This document shows, in pieces, positions 55,401 through 63,960 of a DNA stretch of 64,000 nt. Position 1 is the stretch's first letter. Every line of letters starts with the position of its first letter. The DNA lies in contig OY730442.1 in assembly GCA_963422685.1 (NCBI GenBank), positions 868,001 through 932,000 of the forward strand, written 5' to 3'. The notes beneath the pieces are model-generated. The model was not told the DNA's origin. It made no database searches and worked only from the letters and a program-made list of their open reading frames with translations. The DNA comes from Spongiihabitans sp963422685 (lineage in GTDB: Bacteria > Pseudomonadota > Gammaproteobacteria > Arenicellales > Poriferihabitantaceae). Position numbers and translations under genes: made by a program.

Positions 55401-55454
55401 GCGATAATCTCGCCGCATATGTACGACCCGGATGGGGGGAGAATGTATGGTTGA
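52449..55454 (+). CDS. soxA: sarcosine oxidase alpha subunit
   Basis: A 1001-aa subunit that binds NAD, takes the THF-bound one-carbon unit and completes the oxidase. In order: ferredoxin-like fold without cluster cysteines (TLASALLANGEKVLGRSFKY, about 25-45), Rossmann fold VLVVGSGPAGLAAAVVAAEA (about 183) with EQDYEPGGDLLS, a second nucleotide site, and a C-terminal GcvT-like tetrahydrofolate domain (about 600-1000: WYFARAGEDINQAYVRE, LGKIAVQGPDATEFLNRIYT, FEVYVPSDYAEALM). Start at MSAKRV with GGGGAGG upstream; overlaps soxD and soxG. Confidence 0.95.
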   Translation: MSAKRVSSGGRINRKTYLEFSWDGKKMAGFAGDTLASALLANGEKVLGRSFKYHRPRGIMSAGVEESGAMVTVGEGARRDPNVKATMQELYDGLVATGQNAWPNVRIDVGAVNGLFSRFFAAGFYYKTFMGIPPMQWRLGAWGGGTGMWMKYEALIRKAAGMGAASREPDPDQYEHSHVFCDVLVVGSGPAGLAAAVVAAEAGFAVILVEQDYEPGGDLLSQSDRNAEKIRAELVEKAEKAGVKMMTRTTAFGLYDCGTAGLLERVTDHLGSFESYLPRQRFWTVRTKHTVLATGAIERQIAFGNNDRPGVMTAAAGRTYLNRYGVLAGQRIVISTNNDSAYQSAADFANAGAAVSLLEARTSLSTALMEMIGDCGVTLRTRSAAMKARGWRSVAGVEIAVSGSDGWRAQGTESCDLILVSGGWSPVVNLASHRGLRPVWNATQTCFLAPETDEPVYMAGSAAGIWNTEDCLSSGESVGAGVARALGGKTRPRSCPDTGGWQTPILPVYEIKVPGKKLKCLVDPQHDVTTEDIRLAHREGFVSVEHLKRYTTLGMATDGGKVGNIIGLALMAEALGKEIPALGTTTFRPPYTPVAIGALKGRNVGEHFRALRRTPMHDWNLAHGATMTMAGLWHRPWYFARAGEDINQAYVRETETTRKSVGLCDVTSLGKIAVQGPDATEFLNRIYTNPFARLAIGKARYGIMLRDDGLVLDDGTTWRLSEYDYFMTTTTAHAGKVMVWLEELLQTRWQDLKVHVTSVSEQWAGSAVAGPKSRDVLKACVHDPAVVENAVLPFMGVIETTLKRSVPCRIARISFSGEMAFEVYVPSDYAEALMNLLRDAAEPLGGCLYGTEALGAMRIEKGHVTGAELDGRVTIDDAGLGKMASPNKVFVGSVLRNRPELMREDRPRLVGIKPKDANQVFNAGAILCKQGHVAGLGEGWITAVTHSPAMGHWIGLGFISGGHQAWQGETVIAADPVRKGNVEVAIISPHMYDPDGGRMYG

Positions 55455-56034
55455 CGCAAAATCCGCAGCAGAACGAGTGTCCGCATTGGCCGGGCATTAC
55501 CACACAGGCCGGTTCGGTGCCAAGGGCGTGAATGGTGCTGCGGGTGTGGTGCTTGCAGACGTGCACGGTTTGGTGCTGCATCAGGTCGCAGCATGGCCGC
55601 AAACCATTGATGCAGTGGGCAGCGCTGCGGCCAGCGCCGTGGGGGCGAAATCCGCACCAGGCCCCGGTGCCGCCGCAACCGGTAAAACCGGTTCATTACT
55701 GCGAATTGAACCGCTGAAATGGCTGGTCTATGCGACGCTGGCGCCATCCCTGCCGGTGGAGCAGGGTGTCATCCTGGACCTGTCCCATTCCCGCACCCAC
55801 GTGCGGATTCATGGCGACCAGGCGGTTGCGTTATTGAATAGACACCTGCCGCTGGATTTGCGGGAAAATTCCTTTCCCGTGGGCGCCGTTGCGTCAACCG
55901 CATTCCATCACTGCGGGGTGATTTTATGGCGCTCCGGCGAGGGCTATGAATTGTTCCTGCCGCGTGGATTTGCGCTGGCGCTTTGGGAGATGCTGGTGGA
56001 ATCAGCGCAGCAGTTCGGGGTTGAGGTGGTGTAG
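55447..56034 (+). CDS. soxG: sarcosine oxidase gamma subunit
   Basis: A 195-aa subunit with a GcvT-like fold (VILDLSHSRTHVRIHGDQAV, LLNRHLPLDLRENSFP, STAFHHCGVILWRSGEGYEL). Started at MVDAKSAAERVS (55447), eight bases inside the end of soxA, behind a GGGGGGAG site. Last gene of the operon. Confidence 0.92.
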   Translation: MVDAKSAAERVSALAGHYHTGRFGAKGVNGAAGVVLADVHGLVLHQVAAWPQTIDAVGSAAASAVGAKSAPGPGAAATGKTGSLLRIEPLKWLVYATLAPSLPVEQGVILDLSHSRTHVRIHGDQAVALLNRHLPLDLRENSFPVGAVASTAFHHCGVILWRSGEGYELFLPRGFALALWEMLVESAQQFGVEVV

Positions 56035-56136
56035 CAGGAATTTGACAGCGCCTGCCCGGTAAAATTTTTTCGGCCGTTAAATTACCTGACCATCCCATCG
56101 GTAATAAATTTTGGCATTGAATAAATAAAATTGCGC

Positions 56137-56928
56137 ATGCAAAATTTCGTATTCGACATCGTGCCGGATTCATTTAATGCCATGGTGCTGGAAAACTCGG
56201 CAAAAGGCCCGGTGCTGTTGTTCCATTGGTCTGAAAATGCCGGCCCCTGCATGAAGTTGCTGCCCCGGCTGGTTCGACTTGCCGACCAATTCGCCGGCCG
56301 GTTTTTGCTGACCCTGCTCGATACCGACCGCTTTAAATCTTTTTCCAACCACAAAGGGGTGCTCAGCATCCCGACTGTACAGATCTATTTCCAGGGTAAT
56401 CTGGTTGAAACGATTCATGGCGCCTATTCTGAAAAGCACTTTCATGCCGTGATCGAAAGAGCCGTGGCCGGGAAAGGTTCGCCCCGGGCGCGGCAGGAAA
56501 CGATTTCCGGCCTGTCTGCCAGTGAACATGCCGGGTATCGTATGAAATTGGATCGTGCGAAACAATACGTTCAAAATGGCGATGTGCTCAAAGCCGCCGC
56601 AATACTGGATCAATTGCCGCCCCGGGCAATGCAGGACCCGGAAATCGAACTTGTTTATACGCATCTGGAGTTGCTGCGAATGGCACAATTGGCGCCGCCC
56701 ATGGAAACCCTGGAAAGACGGTGCGCAGAACGTCCCGGCAATGCCCGGATTCAATTCCAGATTGCCGCACGCCATCTGGTGGAGGATAATTTCGAACCCG
56801 CGCTGGGGATTTTAAACGCCCTGCAAAAGGCCGCAGACGTGGCAGACAGCCACAGAGCGACCCGGGCGAAAATGGCGATTTTTGCCCTGCTCGGGGAGTT
56901 TCATCCGCTGGTAAAGAAATATGGATAA
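56137..56928 (+). CDS. thioredoxin-fold/TPR protein, CnoX-like
   Basis: A 263-aa protein: N-terminal thioredoxin fold (LLFHWSENAGPCMKLLPRLV, about 30-49) followed by TPR-like helices (AKQYVQNGDVLKAAAILDQL and later repeats). The active-site CGPC is AGPC: only the second cysteine is present, as in CnoX/YbbN co-chaperonins, which protect proteins from chlorine stress rather than reduce disulfides. ATG 56137 is preferred over a TTG at 56131. Located after the sox operon. Confidence 0.85.
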   Translation: MQNFVFDIVPDSFNAMVLENSAKGPVLLFHWSENAGPCMKLLPRLVRLADQFAGRFLLTLLDTDRFKSFSNHKGVLSIPTVQIYFQGNLVETIHGAYSEKHFHAVIERAVAGKGSPRARQETISGLSASEHAGYRMKLDRAKQYVQNGDVLKAAAILDQLPPRAMQDPEIELVYTHLELLRMAQLAPPMETLERRCAERPGNARIQFQIAARHLVEDNFEPALGILNALQKAADVADSHRATRAKMAIFALLGEFHPLVKKYG

Positions 56929-57071
56929 CCAGATGCAACCGGTTCAGCCAGCTTGCAGCGTCCCGCCGCCGAAATAACATTTTGTCAACAAGCTGCCAAT
57001 GAGGCCCGTTCATCGATATCCTTCCCGCTAACGCCAGCCTGCGAGCGTTTCTGCTGCTTTCGATTACTTCA

Positions 57072-57923
57072 ATGTGTTGGGGGGCCAATTCGGTTTTTGC
57101 CAAGCTGGCAGTGGGCAATATATCCCCCATGCTGCTGGTTTCCCTGCGCTGGCTGGGCGCCGTGCTGTTGTTGCTGGTTTTCGCGCGGAATATTCTGGTT
57201 CGGGATTGGGGGTATTTGCGGAATCATCTGCTACCGCTGTTTATTATGGGCGCACTGGGGTTCGCCACATTCAATGCCTTGTTTTACGTTGCCGCCCACA
57301 CCACCACGGCACTCAACATAGGCATTATCCAGGGATCAATTCCGGTGTTCGTGATGGCCGGTATGTTTGCGCTGTACCGCAGCCCGGTGTCGATACTGCA
57401 AATAATCGGTGTGGCCGTGACCATTATCGGGGTGTGCATGGTTGCGTCCGCCGGAAACTTTGAACGATTATTTACCCTGCGCATTCAACCGGGAGACTAC
57501 TTTATGATCGCCGCATGTTTTTTATATGCCGGATATGCGATTGCATTAAAGCGTTTTTCCGGGGTATCTTCTTTAAGCCTGTTTACGGTCATCGCATCCG
57601 CTGCTTTGCTCACCTCAATACCGATGAGTTATGCCGAATTTGTGCTGGGCGCCTTGCAGTGGCCCACGCTCCAGGGCTGGGTTATTGTGGCACTGGTCAC
57701 CCTGCTGCCGTCATTTCTCGCGCAGATCTGTTTTATTCAGGGGGTAGCCGCTATCGGGCCAGGCCGGGCCGGAGTTTTTGTTAATCTGGTGCCGGTATTT
57801 GCGGCGATTCTGGCGGTGTCGATATTGCACGAACCCTTCAGGATATATCACGGTATGGCACTGGTTCTGGTCATCGGTGGAATCGGCTTGTCCGAGCGCG
57901 GTAAAAAAGTGAGCGCACACTAG
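57072..57923 (+). CDS. EamA/DMT-family exporter
   Basis: A 283-aa transporter of ten membrane helices, two EamA repeats (WGANSVFAKLAVGNISPMLL at the start of repeat 1; PGDYFMIAACFLYAGYAIAL at repeat 2; GPGRAGVFVNLVPVFAAILA near the end). The frame begins at an internal ATG; upstream codons ILPANASLRAFLLLSITS look like the natural N-terminus but no ATG/GTG/TTG precedes them before a stop, so one base may be missing near 57025. Substrate unknown. Confidence 0.82.
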   Translation: MCWGANSVFAKLAVGNISPMLLVSLRWLGAVLLLLVFARNILVRDWGYLRNHLLPLFIMGALGFATFNALFYVAAHTTTALNIGIIQGSIPVFVMAGMFALYRSPVSILQIIGVAVTIIGVCMVASAGNFERLFTLRIQPGDYFMIAACFLYAGYAIALKRFSGVSSLSLFTVIASAALLTSIPMSYAEFVLGALQWPTLQGWVIVALVTLLPSFLAQICFIQGVAAIGPGRAGVFVNLVPVFAAILAVSILHEPFRIYHGMALVLVIGGIGLSERGKKVSAH

Positions 57924-57926
57924 CAA

Positions 57927-59108
57927 ATGCACTTTAAAGCAGAAAAATTAAAATATACGCCCCGGGTAGTCATCTGGATATTGATCCGGCTGCTGGCGGC
58001 AATTTCGGCGGTGCAAACCGCTTCCGCCCAGCACGGCTGGGGCTGGCATCAGGACGATTGGCCGAATACGGCATTTGACATGACCTCAGTCAAACTGGAA
58101 GAGATTCGCGGGGGCGGGCCGCCCAAAGATGGTATCCCATCCATTGATGCGCCCCAGTTTGAAGATGTCGCCACCGCCGCAGGCTGGATGGAGCCATTGG
58201 AACCGGTAATAGCAGTAAACATCAATGGTGCGGCCAGGGCCTACCCGCTGAAGATTTTGATCTTTCATGAAATCGTCAACGACCGGTTAAAAGGAGTGCC
58301 AATTTCCGTCACGTTCTGTCCGTTGTGTAATGCCGCTATCGTCTTTGATCGGCGTTTCCAGGGCGCAGTGCTGGATTTTGGCACAACCGGGCTGTTGCGT
58401 ATGAGCGATCTGGTGATGTACGACCGTCAAACCGAGAGCTGGTGGCAGCAGTTTTCGGGCAAAAGCATAGTCGGCTGGTATCTTGGTAGCGAATTAACCA
58501 GAATTCCATCTTCAATCGTCTCTTTCAAATCTTTCCGGGACAGCGGGCCGGGCGGATTGGTTTTGAGTCGGGAAACAGGGTTTCAGCGACCCTATGGGCG
58601 GAATCCGTATGTCGGTTATGATCAAATTGATCAGTCGCCATTTTTGTTTGATGGAAAAATCGACCAGCGATTGCCGCCGATGGAACGGGTGCTGACAATC
58701 ACCGTGGGCGCAGGAAACAGTAAAAGCAATAAGCTCTATCCATTAACGGAGCTAAAAAAAGCCAAACTGGTGAATGACGAGTTTGCATCGGTGGCCCTAG
58801 TGGTGTTCGCCATGGGGGAGACTTTGTCGGTGCTGGATTCGCCCAGAATTGCCGGGTCAAAAAAGCTGGTAGAAGCGACAGTGTTTCGACGGCGAATCAG
58901 CAAGTATGATGTGCCGTTGCGCTTTGGAATTGACAGCCAGGGTATTGTTGATGAGCAAACCGGCTCACACTGGAATGTGCTGGGCAAGGCAATAGACGGC
59001 CCGCTCGTCAACACCCAGCTTCTGCCCGTTGACAGCGGCGTTCATTTTGCGTTTGCCTGGTTGGCGTTTAATCCGGATTCGGAAATTTACCGTGCAAACC
59101 AGAACTAG
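57927..59108 (+). CDS. DUF3179 protein
   Basis: A 393-aa secreted protein. N-terminal signal with hydrophobic stretch VVIWILIRLLAAISAVQTAS followed by AQ. DUF3179 hallmarks: ARAYPLKILIFHEIVNDRLK (about 93), VTFCPLCNAAIVFDRRF (about 117, CxxC), TTGLLRMSDLVMYDRQTESW and GSHWNVLGKAIDGPL. The function is unknown; the conserved cysteine pair may bind metal. It starts three bases after the EamA stop. Confidence 0.85.
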   Translation: MHFKAEKLKYTPRVVIWILIRLLAAISAVQTASAQHGWGWHQDDWPNTAFDMTSVKLEEIRGGGPPKDGIPSIDAPQFEDVATAAGWMEPLEPVIAVNINGAARAYPLKILIFHEIVNDRLKGVPISVTFCPLCNAAIVFDRRFQGAVLDFGTTGLLRMSDLVMYDRQTESWWQQFSGKSIVGWYLGSELTRIPSSIVSFKSFRDSGPGGLVLSRETGFQRPYGRNPYVGYDQIDQSPFLFDGKIDQRLPPMERVLTITVGAGNSKSNKLYPLTELKKAKLVNDEFASVALVVFAMGETLSVLDSPRIAGSKKLVEATVFRRRISKYDVPLRFGIDSQGIVDEQTGSHWNVLGKAIDGPLVNTQLLPVDSGVHFAFAWLAFNPDSEIYRANQN

Positions 59109-59130
59109 AAATTTCCTGTGCGGTTTGGAA

Positions 59131-60402
59131 CTATGGTTTCCCATCATATAGTTTTCGCAGCCGAAACAGCCCGTGTATGGCGGCATCGCTGGTAAAGTAA
59201 ATATCGCCGTCAGAACCTACCGCAACCCCCACCGGGCGGGCCCATCTTTTGCCGTCCGCCAGTTGAAACCCGGTGAGCAAATCCTCTACGCCGGTGGCCA
59301 CGCCGTTATTGAATTTCACCAATACCAGTTTGGGATGCCTGCGAGTCGCCGGGTCACCGTCCGCGTAGCCGCCGTCGGCGGTGCCCCAGGAACCATGCAG
59401 CGCAACGATGGCATCGCCTGCATACTCCGAGGCATTGGCATTTTCGGTAATAAAGGCAACGTCCATTGGCGCGTTTCGGGCCGGGAAGGTTGCCACGGGA
59501 ATGGATACCTGGTTTGGAGCCCTGGGCGGGTTTGACTGAATACATTCATCCCGCAGCAGTTTTTCCCCATCGTATTGATACCACGGCATTCCATGAAAAG
59601 ACCCCGGGGTCAACCTGGCAAAATATTCTGGCGGCTGATTGAATCCGCGATGATCCGGGCCGTTGTTGCTGGCATACATCACTCCGGTGTGTGGATGCCA
59701 GTCAAATCCGACCGGATTGCGCAATCCCGATGCGAAGGGTATTAACCTGGGCGACGGCCCGGACTCATCGATCAGAAACACGCCGCCCCGACGGGAATTC
59801 GCGGGATATGACGGGTCGAGATAGGCATCGCTGCAGTTTCCCCGAATGCCCAGACTGACATAGAGTTTCTTATCCGGGCCAATTTTCAATGTGCGACTGT
59901 TATGGCCGCGGCCACCAGGCAAAGCGATGTAACGCTTGAATTGCTGCGCCGCTATCCAGGGTGTTTCCTGTGCATAGGGTGCGCTGTAAACTCCATCGGT
60001 CCGGGCCACATAAATAGTGTGACCGCGAACCACAATACTGTGAGGATAGTTGTCGAGTCTGGCGATGGTGTTTATTTGTGAGTAGGGCGGGTCCGCCCAA
60101 TACACCATTCCCGATTTTGACCCCATGAATAAGCGGTCGCCGTGAAAGTGTATCAATCGGGGGCTGCGTAAATTGGCAATCAATAATTCCAGTTGGTAGG
60201 TATCAGGATGGCGTACTTCAAACTGGAAACCGGCGACGCCAAACTGTGCCGGAACCAGGTTCACGGATGCAGGCCGGGCGGGCAGCCCAGCGGTTTCGGC
60301 CGAATGTGATGGTCGATAAACCCAACCGCCGACCAGGGCGATGATCGATATGATTATTATTAATGCGGTGCGAGAACGTAATGATGGGGATTGCTTGCGC
60401 AT
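59131..60402 (-). CDS. PQQ-type sugar/sorbosone dehydrogenase-like beta-propeller protein
   Basis: A 423-aa exported protein: signal anchor TALIIIISIIALVGGWVY, then a six-bladed propeller similar to soluble aldose sugar dehydrogenase/sorbosone dehydrogenase. Repeats with SLGIRGNCSDAYLDP, GLRNPVGFDWHPHTGVMYAS, NGPDHRGFN and ALHGSWGTADGGYADG match that family (arg and his residues at the PQQ site in active members are R/H of SLGIRGN and HGSW). It is convergent with DUF3179 across 22 bp. Activity is inferred. Confidence 0.85.
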   Translation of the reverse strand: MRKQSPSLRSRTALIIIISIIALVGGWVYRPSHSAETAGLPARPASVNLVPAQFGVAGFQFEVRHPDTYQLELLIANLRSPRLIHFHGDRLFMGSKSGMVYWADPPYSQINTIARLDNYPHSIVVRGHTIYVARTDGVYSAPYAQETPWIAAQQFKRYIALPGGRGHNSRTLKIGPDKKLYVSLGIRGNCSDAYLDPSYPANSRRGGVFLIDESGPSPRLIPFASGLRNPVGFDWHPHTGVMYASNNGPDHRGFNQPPEYFARLTPGSFHGMPWYQYDGEKLLRDECIQSNPPRAPNQVSIPVATFPARNAPMDVAFITENANASEYAGDAIVALHGSWGTADGGYADGDPATRRHPKLVLVKFNNGVATGVEDLLTGFQLADGKRWARPVGVAVGSDGDIYFTSDAAIHGLFRLRKLYDGKP

Positions 60403-60516
60403 GTACAGATTGTATCGAAGTTGGGTATGAGGGAGAAACCGTCAGCCGGCCGCAAACTGTCAGTCATGCCTGAATGCGCAAACCGATTTTATACGCCGGT
60501 AGTTACGCACCAAAAT

Positions 60517-60564
60517 CTTGGTGTAATTTTCCGCTTGGTGTAATTTTCCGGTTATACGTATAAT
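60517..60564 (+). promoter_or_regulatory. promoter with tandem 17-bp repeat and palindromic -10
   Basis: CTTGGTGTAATTTTCCG is repeated back to back (60517-60533, 60534-60550). TTGGTG of the second copy (60535-60540) is 18 bp from TATAAT (60559-60564). The -10 sits in the perfect 12-bp palindrome TTATACGTATAA (60552-60563), a likely operator. Transcription would start about 25-30 bases before the BKACE gene at 60600. Confidence 0.55.
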
Positions 60565-60599
60565 CTTCGGCAAACAAATCACTCACTTTTAAATTTACC

Positions 60600-61484
60600 A
60601 TGAACAACGAAGTCATCCTTACCTGCGCGGTCACTGGCGCGGGCGATACCACGGGCAAAAGCCACTTGGTTCCAATCACGCCGGAGCAAATCGCCAACGC
60701 GGCGATAGAGGCGGCAAAAGCCGGTGCGGCGGTTACCCATATCCATGTCCGCGATCCGGAGACTGGCAAAGGTTCGCGAGACCGCGCACTATTTAAAGAG
60801 ACAGTGGATCGAGTCCGGGACAGTGGCGTTGACGTTATCATCAACCTGACCGCAGGCATGGGCGGTGACTGGGTCCCCGGCGACGAAGATCCATCCCTGC
60901 CAGGCCCGGGGACCGACATGGTCGGCCCGGAACAAAGGCTGGCCCACGTTATCGAGTGTTTGCCGGATATTTGCAGCCTGGATTGTGGCACCATGATTTT
61001 TGGCAATGGCAATAATCTGTATTTAAATACCCCGGTTTATTTGCGCACCATGGCCAAAATCGTTCAGCAATTGGGAGTCAAGCCTGAACTTGAAGTTTTT
61101 GATCTTGGCCAGGTGCGATTGGCGTGCGCCCTGGTAGACGAAGGCTTGATAGACGCCCCGCCGCTGTTTCAGTTGTGTTTGGGGATTCCCTGGGGAGCCG
61201 GTGCGGATACCGAAACCATGGCGGCGATGAAGCAGGCATTACCCGCCCGGGCGCTATGGGCGGGCTTTGGTATTTCCAGAATGCAGATGCCGATGGTTGC
61301 CCAGGCGGTGGTGCTCGGTGGTAATTGCCGGGTTGGCCTAGAAGACAATATTTACCTTGACCGTGGTGTGCTGGCAACCAATGGAATGCTGGTTGAGCGT
61401 GCAGTCGAGATCATCGAACGACTGGGCGCCCGGGTATTATCGCCTGAACAGGCCCGGGCGAAAATGGGTTTGAAGCAAGGATAA
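60600..61484 (+). CDS. BKACE enzyme, probable dehydrocarnitine cleavage
   Basis: A 294-aa zinc enzyme of the beta-keto acid cleavage (COG3246) family, which condenses a beta-keto acid with acetyl-CoA. Zn histidines are H47 and H49 (VTHIHVRDPETGKGSRD); further motifs INLTAGMGGDWVPGDE, LDCGTMIFG, ELEVFDLGQ, LGIPWGAGADTETM and VGLEDNIYLDRGVLATNG. The NNEVILTCAVTGAGDT start and the LGIPWGA substrate loop match, as I recall them, carnitine-operon members that split 3-dehydrocarnitine into glycine betaine. The betaine would feed demethylation to sarcosine. Substrate is inference. Confidence 0.88.
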   Translation: MNNEVILTCAVTGAGDTTGKSHLVPITPEQIANAAIEAAKAGAAVTHIHVRDPETGKGSRDRALFKETVDRVRDSGVDVIINLTAGMGGDWVPGDEDPSLPGPGTDMVGPEQRLAHVIECLPDICSLDCGTMIFGNGNNLYLNTPVYLRTMAKIVQQLGVKPELEVFDLGQVRLACALVDEGLIDAPPLFQLCLGIPWGAGADTETMAAMKQALPARALWAGFGISRMQMPMVAQAVVLGGNCRVGLEDNIYLDRGVLATNGMLVERAVEIIERLGARVLSPEQARAKMGLKQG

Positions 61485-61546
61485 GCATCCGTTTGGGTGC
61501 CCACCTGTCTGGTCGGGCGGCAGATGATCCGGCAGGTCGCATTGAA

Positions 61547-62469
61547 ATGACCGGTACGACAATTGGATTTATCGGCCTTGGGCAGCTCGGTGCAAAACTG
61601 GCTGACAATTTACTGCAAGCCGGCAAAAATCTGATTGTCCACGACCTTAATGCGGATTCGGTGGCAAGATTATCTGCGACTGGCGCAATTGCGGCCGAAT
61701 CCATCTCCCACCTGGCCGCGCAAAGCGATATTGTGATTACCTGTCTGCCCTGCCCCGCCGCTTGTGCTGAAGTTATGGCCGGAGTTGATGGCGCATTGTA
61801 TGCAATGGGCGCGGGGTCCACCTGGATTGAGATGAGTACTACCAGCGTAGCGGCAATCAGGAAGCTCGCTGCTTTGGCAAACGAGCAGGGAGTTTCGGTA
61901 TTGGAGGCGCCGTTGACCGGCGGTGTGCATCGCGCCGTTACGGGCGAAATGACAATTTTTGTTGCGGTGAAGAAAATAATTTCCATGGCCATCTACCCCT
62001 GTTGCAGATACTCGGCGGTCAAATTATTTATATGGGTAAAATAGGCAATGCGTCGCTTATCAAAGTAATTACCAATCTGCTTTGCCTAGTGGACCTGGTT
62101 GCCGCTGGGGAGGCGCTGATGCTGGCTAAAAAAGGCGGGCTTGACCTGGCCAGCAGCTACCAGGCGATTTGTGCCAGCTCTGGAACCAGTCGGGAGTTTG
62201 AGGATTGGGCGCCGGTCATACTCAACGGTTCTTTTAATACCGGATTCACAATCGATCTGGGGCTCAAGGATTTGCGCCTGGTTGCCCGGCTCGGTGAGGA
62301 ATATGGTGTTCCGCTCAAATTGACAACGCTGGTTAAACGGCTATTCGAACAATCCAGAGAAATTTACGGCGGCGATGCGTGGACGCCGCAGGTTGTAAAA
62401 ATGCTGGAGGAGCAGGTTGGGGAAGCTTTACGGGCGGAAGGGTTCCCGGCGGTCATCCCGGATAATTAA
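61547..62469 (+). pseudogene. 3-hydroxyisobutyrate dehydrogenase-like gene, one-base frameshift
   Basis: An NAD(P)-binding beta-hydroxyacid dehydrogenase. MTGTTIGFIGLGQLGAKLAD has the GxGxxG site; EAPLTGGVHRA (about 122) is the substrate loop and NASLIKVITNLL (about 168) has the catalytic Lys. Between them the frame breaks near 61963: TTTGTTGCGGTGAAG should read TTTGTTGGCGGTGAAG, restoring FVGGEENNFHGHLPLLQIL. The second half ends correctly at 62469. So the gene lost one G. It follows the BKACE gene, perhaps as a carnitine- or hydroxyacid-oxidising partner. Confidence 0.85.
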
Positions 62470-62496
62470 CCCGGCCGGATTGCCGGACGAGACCGC

Positions 62497-62925
62497 TCAG
62501 CGGGAATAAAAACCGTGCGAAAATCGCTTGTATTCCCGGGCCCGGCCACTGACGATCATCAAGCGGTTCAGTTCGTCGCCGCTGCGCAGAAAGCATCGGG
62601 CCACGGCTCGACCGTATTTGTCCTCATCCATTTGCAGGCAGTCAACCCGTTTCCCGTGGGCGATGGAATACAGATAATCGGCTGCGCTCTGATAACCGGG
62701 TTCGTGCCTTTCCGGGGCATCCACTCCCCACAGGCGAATCTGCACCGGGTGGCCCTGGAGGTACAGGCTGTCGCCGTCAACCACGCGCACCACCTGTCCG
62801 CTGATGGTGGGCTGGGCCAGACCGGCCATACCCGTGAGCCCAAGCAGCAAGCCGAACACCCCGACCGGTATGCGCAGAATATGTCGCGCACCCGGCCGAA
62901 TTTCGCGAGTGATATGAATGCGCAT
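62497..62925 (-). CDS. thermonuclease (SNase-like), exported
   Basis: A 142-aa staphylococcal-nuclease-fold protein with an N-terminal hydrophobic signal (LLLGLTGMAGLA then QP). SNase sites: VVRVVDGDSLYLQG (about 46, Asp ligands), IRLWGVDAPERHEPGY (Arg and Glu, about 63), CLQMDEDKYGRAVARCFL and NRLMIVSGRAREYKRFS. The usual C-terminal 20 residues beyond YSR are absent, so it may be slightly truncated. Confidence 0.85.
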   Translation of the reverse strand: MRIHITREIRPGARHILRIPVGVFGLLLGLTGMAGLAQPTISGQVVRVVDGDSLYLQGHPVQIRLWGVDAPERHEPGYQSAADYLYSIAHGKRVDCLQMDEDKYGRAVARCFLRSGDELNRLMIVSGRAREYKRFSHGFYSR

Positions 62926-62985
62926 AAATAGTCAGGCCAGCTTTGGTCGGGAATGCGGATGATGAGGATACTCAGACCGGTACCG

Positions 62986-63960
62986 CTATTCTTGCTCTGC
63001 TGGCGGTGTCCAGTCCGATGCGTCTAACGCTTTGACGCGGTCTCTGAAAGCTATGTCAAAGCGGTTCAAGTAGTCAGCCATCCACTCGACCTGCTGTTCT
63101 CGCTCATCTTTATTCATAGGGTCGCCCGCTCAGATGAAATAAATCCTGCATTCGTTGCCGTTTGGTTTCTCTGTAGTCCAATCAAGCTCTGCGCCTATCG
63201 AATTCTCAATATCGGTACGGTCCCGCTTTAGAAGGTTGAAGTGATTGTTAGATGATGGGCCATTTGTCACCAATCCCACCCGCAGGTGTTTCTTTCTCTT
63301 GATCAGGAAACCGCTCAATAGAAATCCAGTCTTTCCGATACTGAAATCAGTAAATGACTCGGGCGACGGTTTTCTAGGCCCTACTTTGGAGTTCATCTTT
63401 TCAAGCTTACCTCGCAAATCCTGCCAAAAAGACAAGTACGCCTTTCCTCGTTCGGATATTTCGCCCTTCGAATTCTGTCTAATCGAACGACTCCAGTCAT
63501 TAGGCTTCGCGACTATGTTGAATTTGGGTGCAATTGGCGAATTTCCGATCTTCCAGAACTCAATCTCCAGCCCGAAAAACCTGAACTTATCTCCGCTTAT
63601 CTCGTTCAGCCAATCCATCGCCGCGCGATGCTCATCCGCGAATTCGGCCGCAATCCAGATGATCGTCACGGCATCTAATCCGGCCGCGTAGGTGATCAGC
63701 TGCCCCACGTGCTGATGATCGGTCTTCGCCAGTTGATTCTCTATCAGAACCAACGAGTTATCAGCGGTGTCCCGGCAAACTATATCTGCCCTGAATGGAC
63801 CGACGCTCTTCTCTTGCCCTTCCAGTTCCAGCTCCATGTCCAGAGTATCGCCCAGCAGGGACAGGTTGTCGTCTTTAGCCAGCCACGGCGTGAAGTCTTG
63901 CGCTTCGCCTTTCCAAATATCGCGGAGATCGACTTTTTCCAACTTGCCAAGTTTCGACAT
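62986..63960 (-). pseudogene. DUF4268 PD-(D/E)XK-like gene with in-frame TGA
   Basis: The first part (63960 to 63130, 276 aa) has a PD-(D/E)XK-like core (FRADIVCRDTADNSLVLIEN, then QLAKTDHQHVGQLITYAAG) and the start of the DUF4268 C-domain (ERGKAYLSFWQDLRGKLEKM, HLRVGLVTNGPSSNNHFNLL). After ECRIYFI comes TGA (63130-63132), and the same frame goes on as AGDPMNKDEREQQVEWMADY, LNRFDIAFRDRVKALDASDW to a TAG at 62986. That is the expected last helix of the family, so CGA or a similar codon became TGA. These proteins occur in restriction and defence contexts. Confidence 0.8.
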
